Made by a program: the position numbers and the translations under genes. This document shows, piece after piece, positions 48,893-57,975 of a DNA stretch of 64,000 nucleotides. The stretch comes from Actinomyces glycerinitolerans (GTDB lineage: Bacteria; Actinomycetota; Actinomycetes; Actinomycetales; Actinomycetaceae), in the NCBI RefSeq assembly GCF_900098745.1, contig NZ_FQTT01000001.1, positions 186,001 to 250,000 of the forward strand, written 5' to 3'. The stretch's first letter is position 1; each line of letters begins with the position of its first letter. The notes under the pieces are model-generated. The model had not been told where the DNA came from and ran no database searches. It worked only from the letters and a program-made list of their open reading frames with translations.

Positions 48893-49883
48893 TGGCATCT
48901 CCCGTCTGATCTGGGCCGTCATCAGTTGGCGAGTCAGGGCAGGCCGCATCGCGTCCAGCCCCCGGAAAGGTCACCAGCGTACGCCAGTCCGGCGTAGCCG
49001 CCAGTACCGTTCCAACCAGCAGGACGAGGCACCCCGCGATCTGCAGCGGCGTGGGCACGGACCCTTGGAGCAGAAAGGCGAACAGTACCGCCCATGCCGA
49101 ATACGAGATATTCAGAGCCATGCCTCGCGACGCCCCGATTGTGCCGATGGCCTTGTAGTAGAACAAGTATGAGAACGCACCCGCAATTCCGGCAAGCGCA
49201 ACGACCGAGGCGGCCCGCGTTGCCACAGACGCCAAGGTGAAACCAAGGATCCCGGACAACGGTGCAACCACTAGCAAATAGACCAGTGAGGACGTGGTCT
49301 CGCGAATCTGCAGCGCAGTCTCGTTGTCAACCGTGTCATCACGCATGCCCCAGGCCAACAGCACGGCCTCAGAGCCCCAGCCCAACACGCACGCGAGCGC
49401 GGCAAGAACACCGACCGGCGCTGAGCCGGGAACATCGAACTCCGTGGAGGACCATCCGATAAGTACCACTGCCGCCAGTGCCACCACCAGCGCCACCACC
49501 TGTCGCGGTCTCATACGCTCGCCGAGCAGAATCGCGGCCAGCAGGGTGCCCACGGCGGGATAGAACGTGGAGATGATCGCGGTGTAGGCAGGACCGATGT
49601 TATCAATCGCAATCAGGTAGCCGGTCATTCCGAAGGGACCACCCAGGAGCGCCCCAAGCATGACAATCTTACCGCTACGAGTGCGCAGGGCCGCCGCGGT
49701 ATCGTGCAGCCGACCCCGCGCTGCCATATATAGCGCAAGCACAATAGCGCACGTGGTGTCGTGCAGAACGGCGCCGGTTAGCGTCGCGTTCCCAACGCCG
49801 AGAAACGGCACCAGTACCAGGGCCATACCGAGAACAACGGTGTCGAGGCCCCACAGCGCCCCGCTGATCACCCCGTACCTCAT
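48873..49883 (-). CDS. LicB-like DMT/EamA permease, probable choline importer
   Basis: A 336-residue membrane protein with ten predicted helices in two EamA repeats; NIGPAYTAIISTFYPAVGTLLAA marks the first repeat and AIGTIGASRGMALNISYSAWA the second. DMT permeases of this position in lic operons (LicB) take up choline. The specificity here rests on the neighbours: choline kinase/cytidylyltransferase upstream and LicD downstream. Its ATG overlaps the upstream stop by 4 bases. A hydrophilic tail of about 35 residues follows the last helix. Confidence 0.82.
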   Translation of the reverse strand: MRYGVISGALWGLDTVVLGMALVLVPFLGVGNATLTGAVLHDTTCAIVLALYMAARGRLHDTAAALRTRSGKIVMLGALLGGPFGMTGYLIAIDNIGPAYTAIISTFYPAVGTLLAAILLGERMRPRQVVALVVALAAVVLIGWSSTEFDVPGSAPVGVLAALACVLGWGSEAVLLAWGMRDDTVDNETALQIRETTSSLVYLLVVAPLSGILGFTLASVATRAASVVALAGIAGAFSYLFYYKAIGTIGASRGMALNISYSAWAVLFAFLLQGSVPTPLQIAGCLVLLVGTVLAATPDWRTLVTFPGAGRDAACPDSPTDDGPDQTGDANAFSRG

Positions 49884-51739
49884 GCCACCGCTCCCGCCGA
49901 CAGGCGCGGCGCCGGCGCGCTCAACAACGGAGTGTCTGTCTCATAGGAGGCCAACAGCGCATCAACGTAGTCGACGGCATGGCGGTAGTAGATGAACAGC
50001 CACTCCCCCACTTCATCCCCCTCCGCTTCCTTCGCCAACGCCCATACATACCAGCACCAGCCGGCGAAAACGACGTGTGCCCAGAAGTGACGTCGCTCAA
50101 CGGGAGTGGGCTCGCCCTCGAAATAGGCGAATAGCGCTTCCTCAGCCTGCTCACCGCTCAGCTGGGCGCACACGACCATGGTGCCGAAGTCGCTAGCAAC
50201 ATCGGACATACCGGCATACTCCCAGTCGATAAGATCGATGTGCCCGTGCTCATCAACGAGGAAGTTCAGCGGAAAGAAGTCATTGTGGCTGGGCCCGACC
50301 GGGAAGCCGTCGGCATCGGCATAGCGGCTAAGCCGAAGGATCTTCTCCCGCAGCTCGCCATATCCGGGCACATCGACGGGACCGTTGGCGGTAAGTAGGC
50401 GCTCGTAGCGCAGCCCCTCCTCCACGAAACCGAAGCTGCGCGCGAGCACTCGGTCGCTGTTGTGAAGACTGCGCGCCATGGACATCGCCCGCGCCAACTC
50501 ACCAGGACGGTTCACGTCTAGATTACGACAGTGGGGGATGAAACGGGATATCTTCCACCCCTTGTCTGGGTCGCCCGCGAGAAATGTCCGGTCAATGCCG
50601 AGCTCCCGGGCCAGGAACAGAGCATCAAACTCAGCTTGCCGATCAACGATCTGGTCCGTGCCGACGCCTGGATGACGGTACACGTATTCCTGGCCGCCGG
50701 CGCTGAAGTGGCACGAGAGGTTCGTGATGCCCTGCTTGAGCGGATAGAAGTCGACGATCTCTGCCTTTGGCACGCTCAAAGCCGAGGCAATATTGTCGAA
50801 CACCTCCGAGTCCACATTCTCCATGAACAACGGATCGAAAGAACGGATCTCGTCAACCGAGTCGAACTCATTGATGACGCCAGCCGGGTAGCGGCGCACT
50901 CGCATGTCAAGGTCGCTGACGTGGTCGAGGTAAATCGCTTCCCACAGCTTTGCGGCGGTCTCCGGCAGGTGGTACACCTCTTCAAGGATCTGGCGGAACG
51001 CTGCCGAGAAGGTCCGGTCGAAGTAGACGTGACCGAGCATCGTCCAGGCGTCGGCACCGCCCATAGTCGCGCCGGTAATGCGATCACCTGCGCCCACGGT
51101 TATACACCACTCGTCGGTGCTGCCCTCAGCATACTGGGCCGAGTAGTAGGCGTGATGGACGTGCGACTCGAAGGGGTTAACGGTGAAGTAGTCATCCGAG
51201 GAACACACGTAGGTGTTGTCGAGCCGGTCGCGTACGCGCCACAAAGAACCGTTGTTGTTACGCGTGGCGTACTCATCATTGACGACGATTCGGACGCCGT
51301 ATTTCTCCGCCAGGTAGAAGAAGTACTCCTTCTTGTATCCGACAACGACGGTGATGTCGCTTATTCCGGCTTCAAGTAGCTGTTCAATTTGCCGCTCGAT
51401 GAGCACCTCCCCACGGACCCGCAGGGTTCCCTTGGGACGCTCGTAGGAAATCGGAGCGAACCGCTCGGAGAGCCCAGCAGCGAGTACGACGGCGTTGGTC
51501 ACGCGGTACGGTTCCAACGCGGCTGCACCCGCGTCAGTCAGGGAGCGGTCCGCCAGCAGCCCGAGTGCCTCACACTCGCGCACCGCAGCGTTGGCGCTGC
51601 CCAACGACATGCCGGTCGCCGCCTGGACCTGCCGCTGAGTCAGCGGCTCTCCGGCGCGCAAGTACGCGTAGAGCACATCGAACTGCGACCGTTTCAAAGA
51701 AAGGGTCCCCTTATCTGGAGAAGTCACAGGCAACACCAT
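49880..51739 (-). CDS. wHTH - LicC cytidylyltransferase - LicA choline kinase fusion
   Basis: A 619-residue three-part protein. Residues about 10-75 form a winged helix-turn-helix (LTQRQVQAATGMSLGSANAA). Residues about 82-310 are a LicC-type nucleotidyltransferase (NAVVLAAGLSERFAPISYE, KGTLRVRGEVLIERQI, SSDDYFTV) that would make CDP-choline. Residues about 330-590 are a choline kinase-like phosphotransferase with HNDFFPLNFL as the catalytic loop (about 483) and IDWEYAG as the metal site (about 500). Together they would turn choline into CDP-choline for LicD. The ATG at 51739 is chosen; a TTG at 51757 would add six residues. It heads a six-gene operon with overlapping starts and stops. Confidence 0.9.
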   Translation of the reverse strand: MVLPVTSPDKGTLSLKRSQFDVLYAYLRAGEPLTQRQVQAATGMSLGSANAAVRECEALGLLADRSLTDAGAAALEPYRVTNAVVLAAGLSERFAPISYERPKGTLRVRGEVLIERQIEQLLEAGISDITVVVGYKKEYFFYLAEKYGVRIVVNDEYATRNNNGSLWRVRDRLDNTYVCSSDDYFTVNPFESHVHHAYYSAQYAEGSTDEWCITVGAGDRITGATMGGADAWTMLGHVYFDRTFSAAFRQILEEVYHLPETAAKLWEAIYLDHVSDLDMRVRRYPAGVINEFDSVDEIRSFDPLFMENVDSEVFDNIASALSVPKAEIVDFYPLKQGITNLSCHFSAGGQEYVYRHPGVGTDQIVDRQAEFDALFLARELGIDRTFLAGDPDKGWKISRFIPHCRNLDVNRPGELARAMSMARSLHNSDRVLARSFGFVEEGLRYERLLTANGPVDVPGYGELREKILRLSRYADADGFPVGPSHNDFFPLNFLVDEHGHIDLIDWEYAGMSDVASDFGTMVVCAQLSGEQAEEALFAYFEGEPTPVERRHFWAHVVFAGWCWYVWALAKEAEGDEVGEWLFIYYRHAVDYVDALLASYETDTPLLSAPAPRLSAGAVA

Positions 51740-51775
51740 CCGTTCATCAGCTTTCAATCATGGCTAGCGTTCGAA

Positions 51776-51805
51776 AGCATACACACGCCACCCAGATTTG
51801 AACAA
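51776..51805 (-). promoter_or_regulatory. Putative promoter of the lic operon
   Basis: Reading leftwards, TTGTTC (51805-51800) and TATGCT (51781-51776) are 18 bases apart. The -35 is a modest match (three of six) and the -10 matches four of six. A start near 51769 would give about 30 bases of leader before the ATG at 51739. Confidence 0.4.
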
Positions 51806-51820
51806 ACGCCGCCGGCGTTT
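51804..51820 (-). terminator. Hairpin terminator after the DUF2142 gene
   Basis: AAACGCC-GCC-GGCGTTT forms a perfect 7-bp stem with a 3-base loop; on the minus strand it is followed by GTTC after three Ts of the stem. It lies between the DUF2142 stop (51855) and the lic promoter, so it would separate the two units. Confidence 0.5.
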
Positions 51821-51854
51821 CCCCCGGCGATGGCCCACACCGCCCACCTCCAGG

Positions 51855-53414
51855 TCACGCGGCAGCAGGCGACTCCGCCGTCGGGGCCGCGGAGGCAGCG
51901 GGAGTCTCGCGCTCAACCGGCCGTGACCTGCCGCCGCCCACCAACCACACCAGCATCGTGGAGGCCAAGAGGGTACAGGCCGTGACCAATGCCCACAGCT
52001 GCATCGGGGAGATAGGAATGTTCCACCACCACTGGACGCCGACATCAAGGTTAAAGGGCACACGATTGATGTCCTCAATGCCTTGCGTATACCGGAGCAG
52101 TAGTCGATGAACCGCAGCGGAACTCACCGCAGTGGACACAACGACGACCAGCATCGCCTGCGTACGAGTCATCATCGTACGCGAGTCGTCGGTGAGAAAA
52201 AGCACGAGGTAGAACACCGCCAGCAACGGCAGCACATAGCGGGGCTGAACCATGACATAGACATTCGGCAAGCCATTGAGAATCGCATACACAACGGGCA
52301 TTCCCGCCAGCGCCCCGAGAATAACTCCCGCCGACAACAACTTACGCCAGGTCATCACCCGGACTCCCATGAACAGCGCGATACCGGCGAGGCTCAGCGC
52401 GCCAATGGTGATCACGCCGTCCATGGGGACATCCCACCAACCTCCACCCCAGCGGCGCCCATACATACCCGCCAGGAACTGAGGCACACCCTGAACGATC
52501 TCGAACAGCCGGGTACGAGTCATTGGCGGAGGCTGAGCCCCCTCACCGGAGGCGTAGCCGCCCTGCCCCGTGCTCCGCATCACCCAAACTCCAGCAAAGC
52601 CAACAACAGCCGCGACCAGCGCATGGACACGGATCTGCCGCCGCCAACGCACCCCCAGAAGCAGCGCCAGGGAGACCACGAAGAGGAAGAAGGCCGCGTC
52701 GCCACGGGACATGCAGGCGAGCACGCTCCCAACGACGCCCAGCCCCAGCAGCAGCCACTGGCGCTTACCTTCAGCCCTGAGCGACATGAATAAGCCGGAG
52801 GCGTAGGCAAGCACCCCAGTCAGCGCCCACGAACTGGGATTATTGGAAGCTACGAAATATACGCCCATTGGAATCCAGGCGAATCCGACCGCGGCAATGT
52901 AGCCGGCACGCAGTGCGGGTGGCGACAGCAGCGCAATCGTTCCCAACAGGGCCACTGCGATGAGGACGTTGACAACACGCATTAAGATCACCGAGCGGGT
53001 GACGTCGCTACCGACGAGGGCGTGATGGAAACGGTAGTAACCCACCGGATAGTTCCCGTCGTCATAACGAGCCGTATAGGCGGTCGTCTCGTCCGAATAG
53101 GACATCCGGCAAGCAGCAGATGTCTCCGGGTGCTTCTTATAGCAGAGCGAATCATCATCGATGGTCTGCGGCACCAGGACCTGCGTAACGTTGTCGATCG
53201 TCTTGGTCTGACAAGACTCCGCCACCGGACGCGGACACCATATGCTTCCCAGATGGTAGTCATCGTCGGGAGAGCCGCCCGATGGGGAGCACAGCACCCA
53301 GCCGACCCCGACGACGAGCAAAAGCAGCATGGTCAGCGCGGCCCCGAGGCGCCTGCGGCTTCCAAGGGGCCACCGCGATCGTCCCGCCTGGCTCGACCCG
53401 GTTGCTGCATCCAT
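51855..53414 (-). CDS. DUF2142-family polytopic membrane protein
   Basis: A 519-residue membrane protein with an N-terminal segment at about 27-44, an extracytoplasmic loop of about 90 residues with several Cys (CPRPVAESC, DSLCYKK, AACRMSY), and ten or more further membrane segments. It fits DUF2142, a family of probable glycosyltransferases of the GT-C type found in surface-polysaccharide loci. The early loop has acidic residues (PDDDYHLGS) at the place where GT-C enzymes carry a DxD/ExD site. GAGGAG precedes the ATG by eight bases. Function is inferred only. Confidence 0.75.
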   Translation of the reverse strand: MDAATGSSQAGRSRWPLGSRRRLGAALTMLLLLVVGVGWVLCSPSGGSPDDDYHLGSIWCPRPVAESCQTKTIDNVTQVLVPQTIDDDSLCYKKHPETSAACRMSYSDETTAYTARYDDGNYPVGYYRFHHALVGSDVTRSVILMRVVNVLIAVALLGTIALLSPPALRAGYIAAVGFAWIPMGVYFVASNNPSSWALTGVLAYASGLFMSLRAEGKRQWLLLGLGVVGSVLACMSRGDAAFFLFVVSLALLLGVRWRRQIRVHALVAAVVGFAGVWVMRSTGQGGYASGEGAQPPPMTRTRLFEIVQGVPQFLAGMYGRRWGGGWWDVPMDGVITIGALSLAGIALFMGVRVMTWRKLLSAGVILGALAGMPVVYAILNGLPNVYVMVQPRYVLPLLAVFYLVLFLTDDSRTMMTRTQAMLVVVVSTAVSSAAVHRLLLRYTQGIEDINRVPFNLDVGVQWWWNIPISPMQLWALVTACTLLASTMLVWLVGGGRSRPVERETPAASAAPTAESPAAA

Positions 53415-53878
53415 TGATTATTCTCCTCGTTGCTCGACGCGATGCCCGCACCCCAAGCCGACCGGAGAGGAGTGGAACGCCGGCGCTGTCGCACCCCGCC
53501 ATGCAGGAGTTGCGCATGCCGCAGCAGCACGCAGTCTCGTCAACACGACCGAGAAGATCTCGCAAACAGTCGCCGGAAGCTCGCGCCAGGGAATGCTAGC
53601 AGGTATTGAGGCGGCTATGGAGACTCTGTTTGTTTCCTGGGTTGCCTGGAGTGAAGCCAACCACCCGGGCTTAGCGGCATTGGCTGGGTGGGCCTATCCA
53701 GGTTGCTGCCAGTGAGGTACCCCTGCCATGGCGCGTGAACGTGCGGTTTCCTCGACCGAGAGACGGCATTTGCCCAGCCGGGAGGGACGGGATGCCCTAC
53801 AGGTCTAGGCTAGGTGGGTCGACGGCTTGCGGCGCTCGCCGTCAGCCCGGCACCGTAGTGCGAACCAGATGGAGAACC
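53415..53878. other. Gene-free region upstream of rmlCD
   Basis: 464 bases between the divergent DUF2142 and rmlCD genes. The left end holds the DUF2142 ribosome-binding site and the right end GGAGAACC for rmlCD. Short open frames inside show no family similarity. Promoters for both genes must lie here, but no convincing -35/-10 pair was found. Confidence 0.5.
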
Positions 53879-55351
53879 ATGACTGACACGGCCGACACCC
53901 CCGACCGCACCGACGGCATCGAGCTGCTCAAGCCGCTCGGTGTTGAGACCACCCCGATTCCCGGCTTCCTGCGCATCGATCTGACCGTGCACGGCGACAA
54001 CCGGGGCTGGTTCAAGGAGAACTGGCAGCGGGAGAAGATGACGGCCCTGGGGCTGCCGGACTTCGGCCCGGTGCAGAACAACATCTCCTTCAACGACGAG
54101 GTCGGGGTGACCCGCGGCATCCACGCCGAGCCGTGGGACAAGTTCGTGTCGGTGGCCACCGGGCGCGTCTTCGGTGCTTGGGTGGACCTACGTGAGGGGC
54201 CGTCCTTCGGCACCGTGTACACCACCGAGATCGACCCGTCGGTGGCCGTGTTCGTGCCCAAGGGTGTGGGCAACGCCTACCAGACGCTGGAGCCGAACAC
54301 CGCCTACACCTACCTGGTCAACGATCACTGGTCGCCCGACGCCCAGTACACCTTCTTGAACCTGGCCGATGAGACCGTCGCCGTGCCGTGGCCGATTCCG
54401 CTGGAGCAGGCGATCCAGTCCGACAAGGACCGCGCCCACCCGCGCCTGGCGGACGTCGTCCCCTTCGCAGCCACCGACGCCACCGCGGATGGCAGGCGCG
54501 TGCTGGTCACCGGCTGCAAGGGGCAGCTCGGCCGCGAGCTCATGAAGCAGCTGCCCGCGGCCGGCTTCAGCCCCACCGGCGTGGATCTGCCGGAGGTGGA
54601 CATCTCCGACGCCGACGCCATGGCCGCCTGGGACTGGTCCGCTTACGACATCATCATCAACGCCGCCGCCTGGACGAACGTCGACGGCGCCGAGACCCCC
54701 GAGGGACGGCCCCTGTCCTGGCGCGCCAACGCCACCGGCCCGGCAAACCTGGCCCGGGAGGCGGCCCGCCACGATCTGACCCTGGTGCACATCTCCAGCG
54801 AGTACACCTTCGACGGCACGCTTGAGCCGCACACGGAGGATGAGTCCCCCAGCCCGCTGGGTGTGTACGGCCAGTCGAAGGCGGGCGGCGACGCCGCCGT
54901 CGAGGCCACTCCCAAGCACTACCTGGTGCGCACCTCCTGGGTGGTGGGTGACGGCAAGAACTTCGCCAAGACCATGGCCTCCCTGGCCGCGCGCGGCATC
55001 GCTCCGAAGGTGGTGGACGACCAGACCGGCCGACTCACCTTCACCACCGACCTGGCGGCCGGCATCATCCACCTGCTGTGCACCGGCGCCGAGTACGGCA
55101 CCTACAACCTGTCCGGTGAGGGGCCCGTGGTCTCCTGGTGCGACGTCGCCAAGCGCGTCTACGAACTGGTGGGCCACAGAGCGGACGAGGTCACTCCCGT
55201 GTCCACCGCCGAGTACTACGCCGGGCAGGAGGGCATCGCCCCGCGCCCGCTTCGCAGCGCCCTGGACCTGAGCAAGATCGAGGCGACCGGGTTCACGCCG
55301 GGCGACTCCATGGAGCGCCTGGACGCCTACGTGCCCACGATCGAGCTGTGA
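53879..55351 (+). CDS. RmlC-RmlD fusion: dTDP-4-dehydrorhamnose epimerase and reductase
   Basis: A 490-residue bifunctional protein. Residues about 10-200 form the cupin epimerase RmlC (GWFKENWQ, NNISFNDEVGVTRGIHAEP, FGAWVDLREG, FVPKGVGNAYQ). Residues about 205-490 form the short-chain reductase RmlD with the NADP motif VTGCKGQLGRELM and the YGQSKAGGD catalytic Tyr-Lys region. Together they carry out the last two steps of dTDP-L-rhamnose synthesis; rmlA is at 42533. Such fusions are known in actinobacteria. GGAG precedes the ATG at 53879 and family similarity begins shortly after it, whereas the open frame upstream to 53735 is not conserved. High G+C like the core genes. Confidence 0.93.
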   Translation: MTDTADTPDRTDGIELLKPLGVETTPIPGFLRIDLTVHGDNRGWFKENWQREKMTALGLPDFGPVQNNISFNDEVGVTRGIHAEPWDKFVSVATGRVFGAWVDLREGPSFGTVYTTEIDPSVAVFVPKGVGNAYQTLEPNTAYTYLVNDHWSPDAQYTFLNLADETVAVPWPIPLEQAIQSDKDRAHPRLADVVPFAATDATADGRRVLVTGCKGQLGRELMKQLPAAGFSPTGVDLPEVDISDADAMAAWDWSAYDIIINAAAWTNVDGAETPEGRPLSWRANATGPANLAREAARHDLTLVHISSEYTFDGTLEPHTEDESPSPLGVYGQSKAGGDAAVEATPKHYLVRTSWVVGDGKNFAKTMASLAARGIAPKVVDDQTGRLTFTTDLAAGIIHLLCTGAEYGTYNLSGEGPVVSWCDVAKRVYELVGHRADEVTPVSTAEYYAGQEGIAPRPLRSALDLSKIEATGFTPGDSMERLDAYVPTIEL

Positions 55352-55488
55352 GTTCGTGAACGCTAGCGGGGTGCGCCTCATGGGGACGTGACCCACCCCC
55401 CACCCCTGTGGGCAACGAGTCCGAAAATGTGGCCATCTCTGCGACGCGACACGCGCCAAGTCCTTGCCTAGTCCGTTAGCCTTCCCAC

Positions 55489-56811
55489 ATGCGTATTTCG
55501 GTAATTGGTTGTGGATACCTGGGCGCTGTGCACGCGGCCTCGATGGCCGAGTTGGGCCATACGGTGGTGGGGGTTGACGTCGACGCCCGCAAGGTCGAGC
55601 TGCTGTCCCAGGGCAAGGCCCCCTTCTTCGAGCCCGATTTCGAGGATGTCCTGCGCCGCAACGTGGATGCCGGGCGGCTGACCTTCACCACCGACTACGC
55701 GGCAATCGCCGGCGCGCAGGTGCACTTCATCGGCGTGGGCACGCCCCAGTCGGAGACCGGTGCCGCGAACCTCACCTACGTGAACGCAGCCATCGAGGGC
55801 ATGCTGCCGCACCTGGGCCAGTGCACCGACGGACCGGAGGTCGTCGCCGGCAAGTCCACCGTCCCGGTGGGTACCGCCGCCCGCCTGGCCGAGCAGGTCG
55901 CCCCTACCGGCGTGACCCTGGTGTGGAACCCGGAGTTCCTGCGCGAGGGCTTCGCGGTCAAGGACACCCTCGACCCCGACCGCATGGTTTACGGACTGCC
56001 CGACGACGAGCGGGCCGCGGCGGACGCACAGGCGGTCCTGGACGAGTTGTACCGGCCGATTATCGAGGCGGGTAAGCCCCGGCTGGTGATGGATTATCAG
56101 ACCGCGGAGCTGGTGAAGATCTCCGCCAATGCCTTCCTTGCCACCAAGATCTCCTTCATCAACGCCATGGCTCAGATCTGCGACGCCGCCGACGCCGACG
56201 TGACCGCGTTGGCCGGCGCCATCGGCCTGGACGACCGCATCGGCAAGCGGTTCCTGCGTGCGGGTATCGGCTTTGGTGGAGGCTGCCTGCCCAAGGACAT
56301 TCGCGCCTTCCAGGCCCGCGCCAACGAACTGGGCGTCGGCGAGTCGCTTGGCTTCCTGGCCGAAGTGGACAAGGTCAACGACGCCGTACGCCACTCCGTG
56401 GTGGACACCGCGCGTCGGCTGCTGGGCGAGGACTTGGCTGGAAAGCGGGTGGCGGTCCTCGGCGCGGCCTTCAAGCCGGACAGTGACGACATGCGCAACT
56501 CCCCCGCACTCGACCTGGCGCAGGAGTTCACGGACCTGTCCGCCTCTGTGGTGGTCATGGACCCGGCGGCCAGCCCCATCCTGGCCGACCGCGAGGGCCT
56601 GCCCTACGAGATCGCCTCCAGTATTGAGGCGGCGCTGAATGGCGCTGACCTGATCGTGCTGGGAACCGAGTGGAAGCAGTTCACCACCTTCGACCCCGCC
56701 AAGGCCGCCGAGCTGGTGGCCCGCCGCATCGTCATCGACGGGCGCAATGCGCTGCCGCGCGAGGATTGGAAGGCCGCCGGCTTCACCTACGCGGGCATCG
56801 GCCGGCGCTGA
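55489..56811 (+). CDS. UDP-glucose 6-dehydrogenase
   Basis: A 440-residue UDP-glucose/GDP-mannose dehydrogenase. The NAD motif VIGCGYLGAVHAASMAELGH opens the protein, the middle domain has WNPEFLREGFAVKD, and the catalytic Cys266 lies in GFGGGCLPKDIRAF. The C-terminal UDP-binding domain has AFKPDSDDMRNSPA. It oxidises UDP-glucose to UDP-glucuronate, a precursor for acidic surface sugars. The gene stands alone between rmlCD and the GT2 gene, with 130-base gaps at both ends. Confidence 0.93.
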   Translation: MRISVIGCGYLGAVHAASMAELGHTVVGVDVDARKVELLSQGKAPFFEPDFEDVLRRNVDAGRLTFTTDYAAIAGAQVHFIGVGTPQSETGAANLTYVNAAIEGMLPHLGQCTDGPEVVAGKSTVPVGTAARLAEQVAPTGVTLVWNPEFLREGFAVKDTLDPDRMVYGLPDDERAAADAQAVLDELYRPIIEAGKPRLVMDYQTAELVKISANAFLATKISFINAMAQICDAADADVTALAGAIGLDDRIGKRFLRAGIGFGGGCLPKDIRAFQARANELGVGESLGFLAEVDKVNDAVRHSVVDTARRLLGEDLAGKRVAVLGAAFKPDSDDMRNSPALDLAQEFTDLSASVVVMDPAASPILADREGLPYEIASSIEAALNGADLIVLGTEWKQFTTFDPAKAAELVARRIVIDGRNALPREDWKAAGFTYAGIGRR

Positions 56812-56943
56812 AGCTCGCCCCTGTGTAGGCATCCGGTGCCGCCCCGGATGGCGGGCAGCTTGTAGGCTTGGCCACGTCACACCATCGCGGTGCTCGACGC
56901 ACCTACCTGCGTTCGCCGGCGCTCCCATCCGAGAAGGAAGTTC

Positions 56944-57972
56944 ATGAAGCTGTTCGTGCAGATCCCCTGTCTCAATGAGGAGGGGACGCTAGGCCTGGTC
57001 CTGGACACGATTCCCCGTCAGATCGAGGGGGTCGACGAGATCGAGATCCTCGTCATCGACGATGGCTCTAAGGACCGCACCGTGGAGGTGGCCCGAGAGC
57101 ACGGGGTCAAGCACTTCGTGCGCCACGCCCGCAACATGGGCCTGGCCCGCTCCTTCCGGGACGGCGTTGACTACGCCCTGGCGCACGGCGCCGACATTGT
57201 GGTCAACACCGACGGCGACAACCAGTACAAGCAGGAGTACATCGGCGACCTGGTGGCCCCGGTGGTGCGCGGCGAGGCCGACATCGCCATCGCCGATCGG
57301 CAGACCGCCAAGATCGCTCACTTCTCCTGGTTCAAGAAGCGCATGCAGCACTTCGGCTCCCAGGTGGTCAACTACGCGGCCGGCACCCGCCTGCCCGACG
57401 CCGCCTCCGGCTTCCGCGCCTACTCCAAGAACGCCCTGCTCAAACTCAATGTGATCACTCAGTTCTCCTACTGCATGGAGACGATCATTCAGGCGGGCAA
57501 CAAGCGGCTGCGCATTGCGTCGGTGCCGATCACCACCAACCCCAAGACGCGTGAATCGCGCCTGTTCAACAACATCTTCCAGCACATGGCCAAGTCCGGT
57601 GGAGCGATCACCCGCTCCTACCTGATGTTCAAACCGCACGTGGTGCTGGGCTGGCTGGCAGCGTTCTTCGCGATCGTCGGGGCCATTCCGTTCGTCCGCT
57701 TCTTCATCCTGTGGTGCATGGGCACCGCCGGCGGTCACATCCAGTCGCTGGTCTTCGGCACCACGATGCTGGTGGCGGCCCTGCTGTGTGTGGCCCTGCT
57801 GGTGATCGCCGACCTGCAGCGCACCAACCGGGTGCTGATCGAGGAGACTCTGGAACGGGTGAAGAACATCGAGTATGGGCGCGTGGACGACACGCAGATC
57901 TCCGGTATCAGAGCCGCCCTCATCCCCGGCCTGTTGCCGGGCGGGGACGATCCCAACAGCCAGGAAGACTGA
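56944..57972 (+). CDS. GT2 polyprenyl-phosphate glycosyltransferase with two membrane segments
   Basis: A 342-residue transferase. The GT2 domain (1-230) has QIPCLNEEGTLGLVLDTI, VIDDGSKDRT, VNTDGDNQY as the metal site and ASGFRAYSK. Two membrane segments follow near 238-262 and 278-300, then a short tail. This is the layout of ArnC/GtrB-type enzymes that make polyprenyl-phosphate sugars. GAAGGAAG precedes the ATG at 56944; an in-frame start at 56890 is not supported. It is followed four bases after its stop by the next transferase, forming an operon with the two genes downstream. Confidence 0.88.
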   Translation: MKLFVQIPCLNEEGTLGLVLDTIPRQIEGVDEIEILVIDDGSKDRTVEVAREHGVKHFVRHARNMGLARSFRDGVDYALAHGADIVVNTDGDNQYKQEYIGDLVAPVVRGEADIAIADRQTAKIAHFSWFKKRMQHFGSQVVNYAAGTRLPDAASGFRAYSKNALLKLNVITQFSYCMETIIQAGNKRLRIASVPITTNPKTRESRLFNNIFQHMAKSGGAITRSYLMFKPHVVLGWLAAFFAIVGAIPFVRFFILWCMGTAGGHIQSLVFGTTMLVAALLCVALLVIADLQRTNRVLIEETLERVKNIEYGRVDDTQISGIRAALIPGLLPGGDDPNSQED

Positions 57973-57975
57973 GAC

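Noticed and set aside
51740-51860. Possible phase-variable repeat controlling the lic operon, as in Haemophilus licA
   Set aside because: No tetranucleotide or homopolymer run is present near the start of the fused LicC-LicA gene.
53735-53878. N-terminal extension of the rmlCD reading frame
   Set aside because: The extra 48 codons show no RmlC similarity, and GGAG lies directly before the ATG at 53879.
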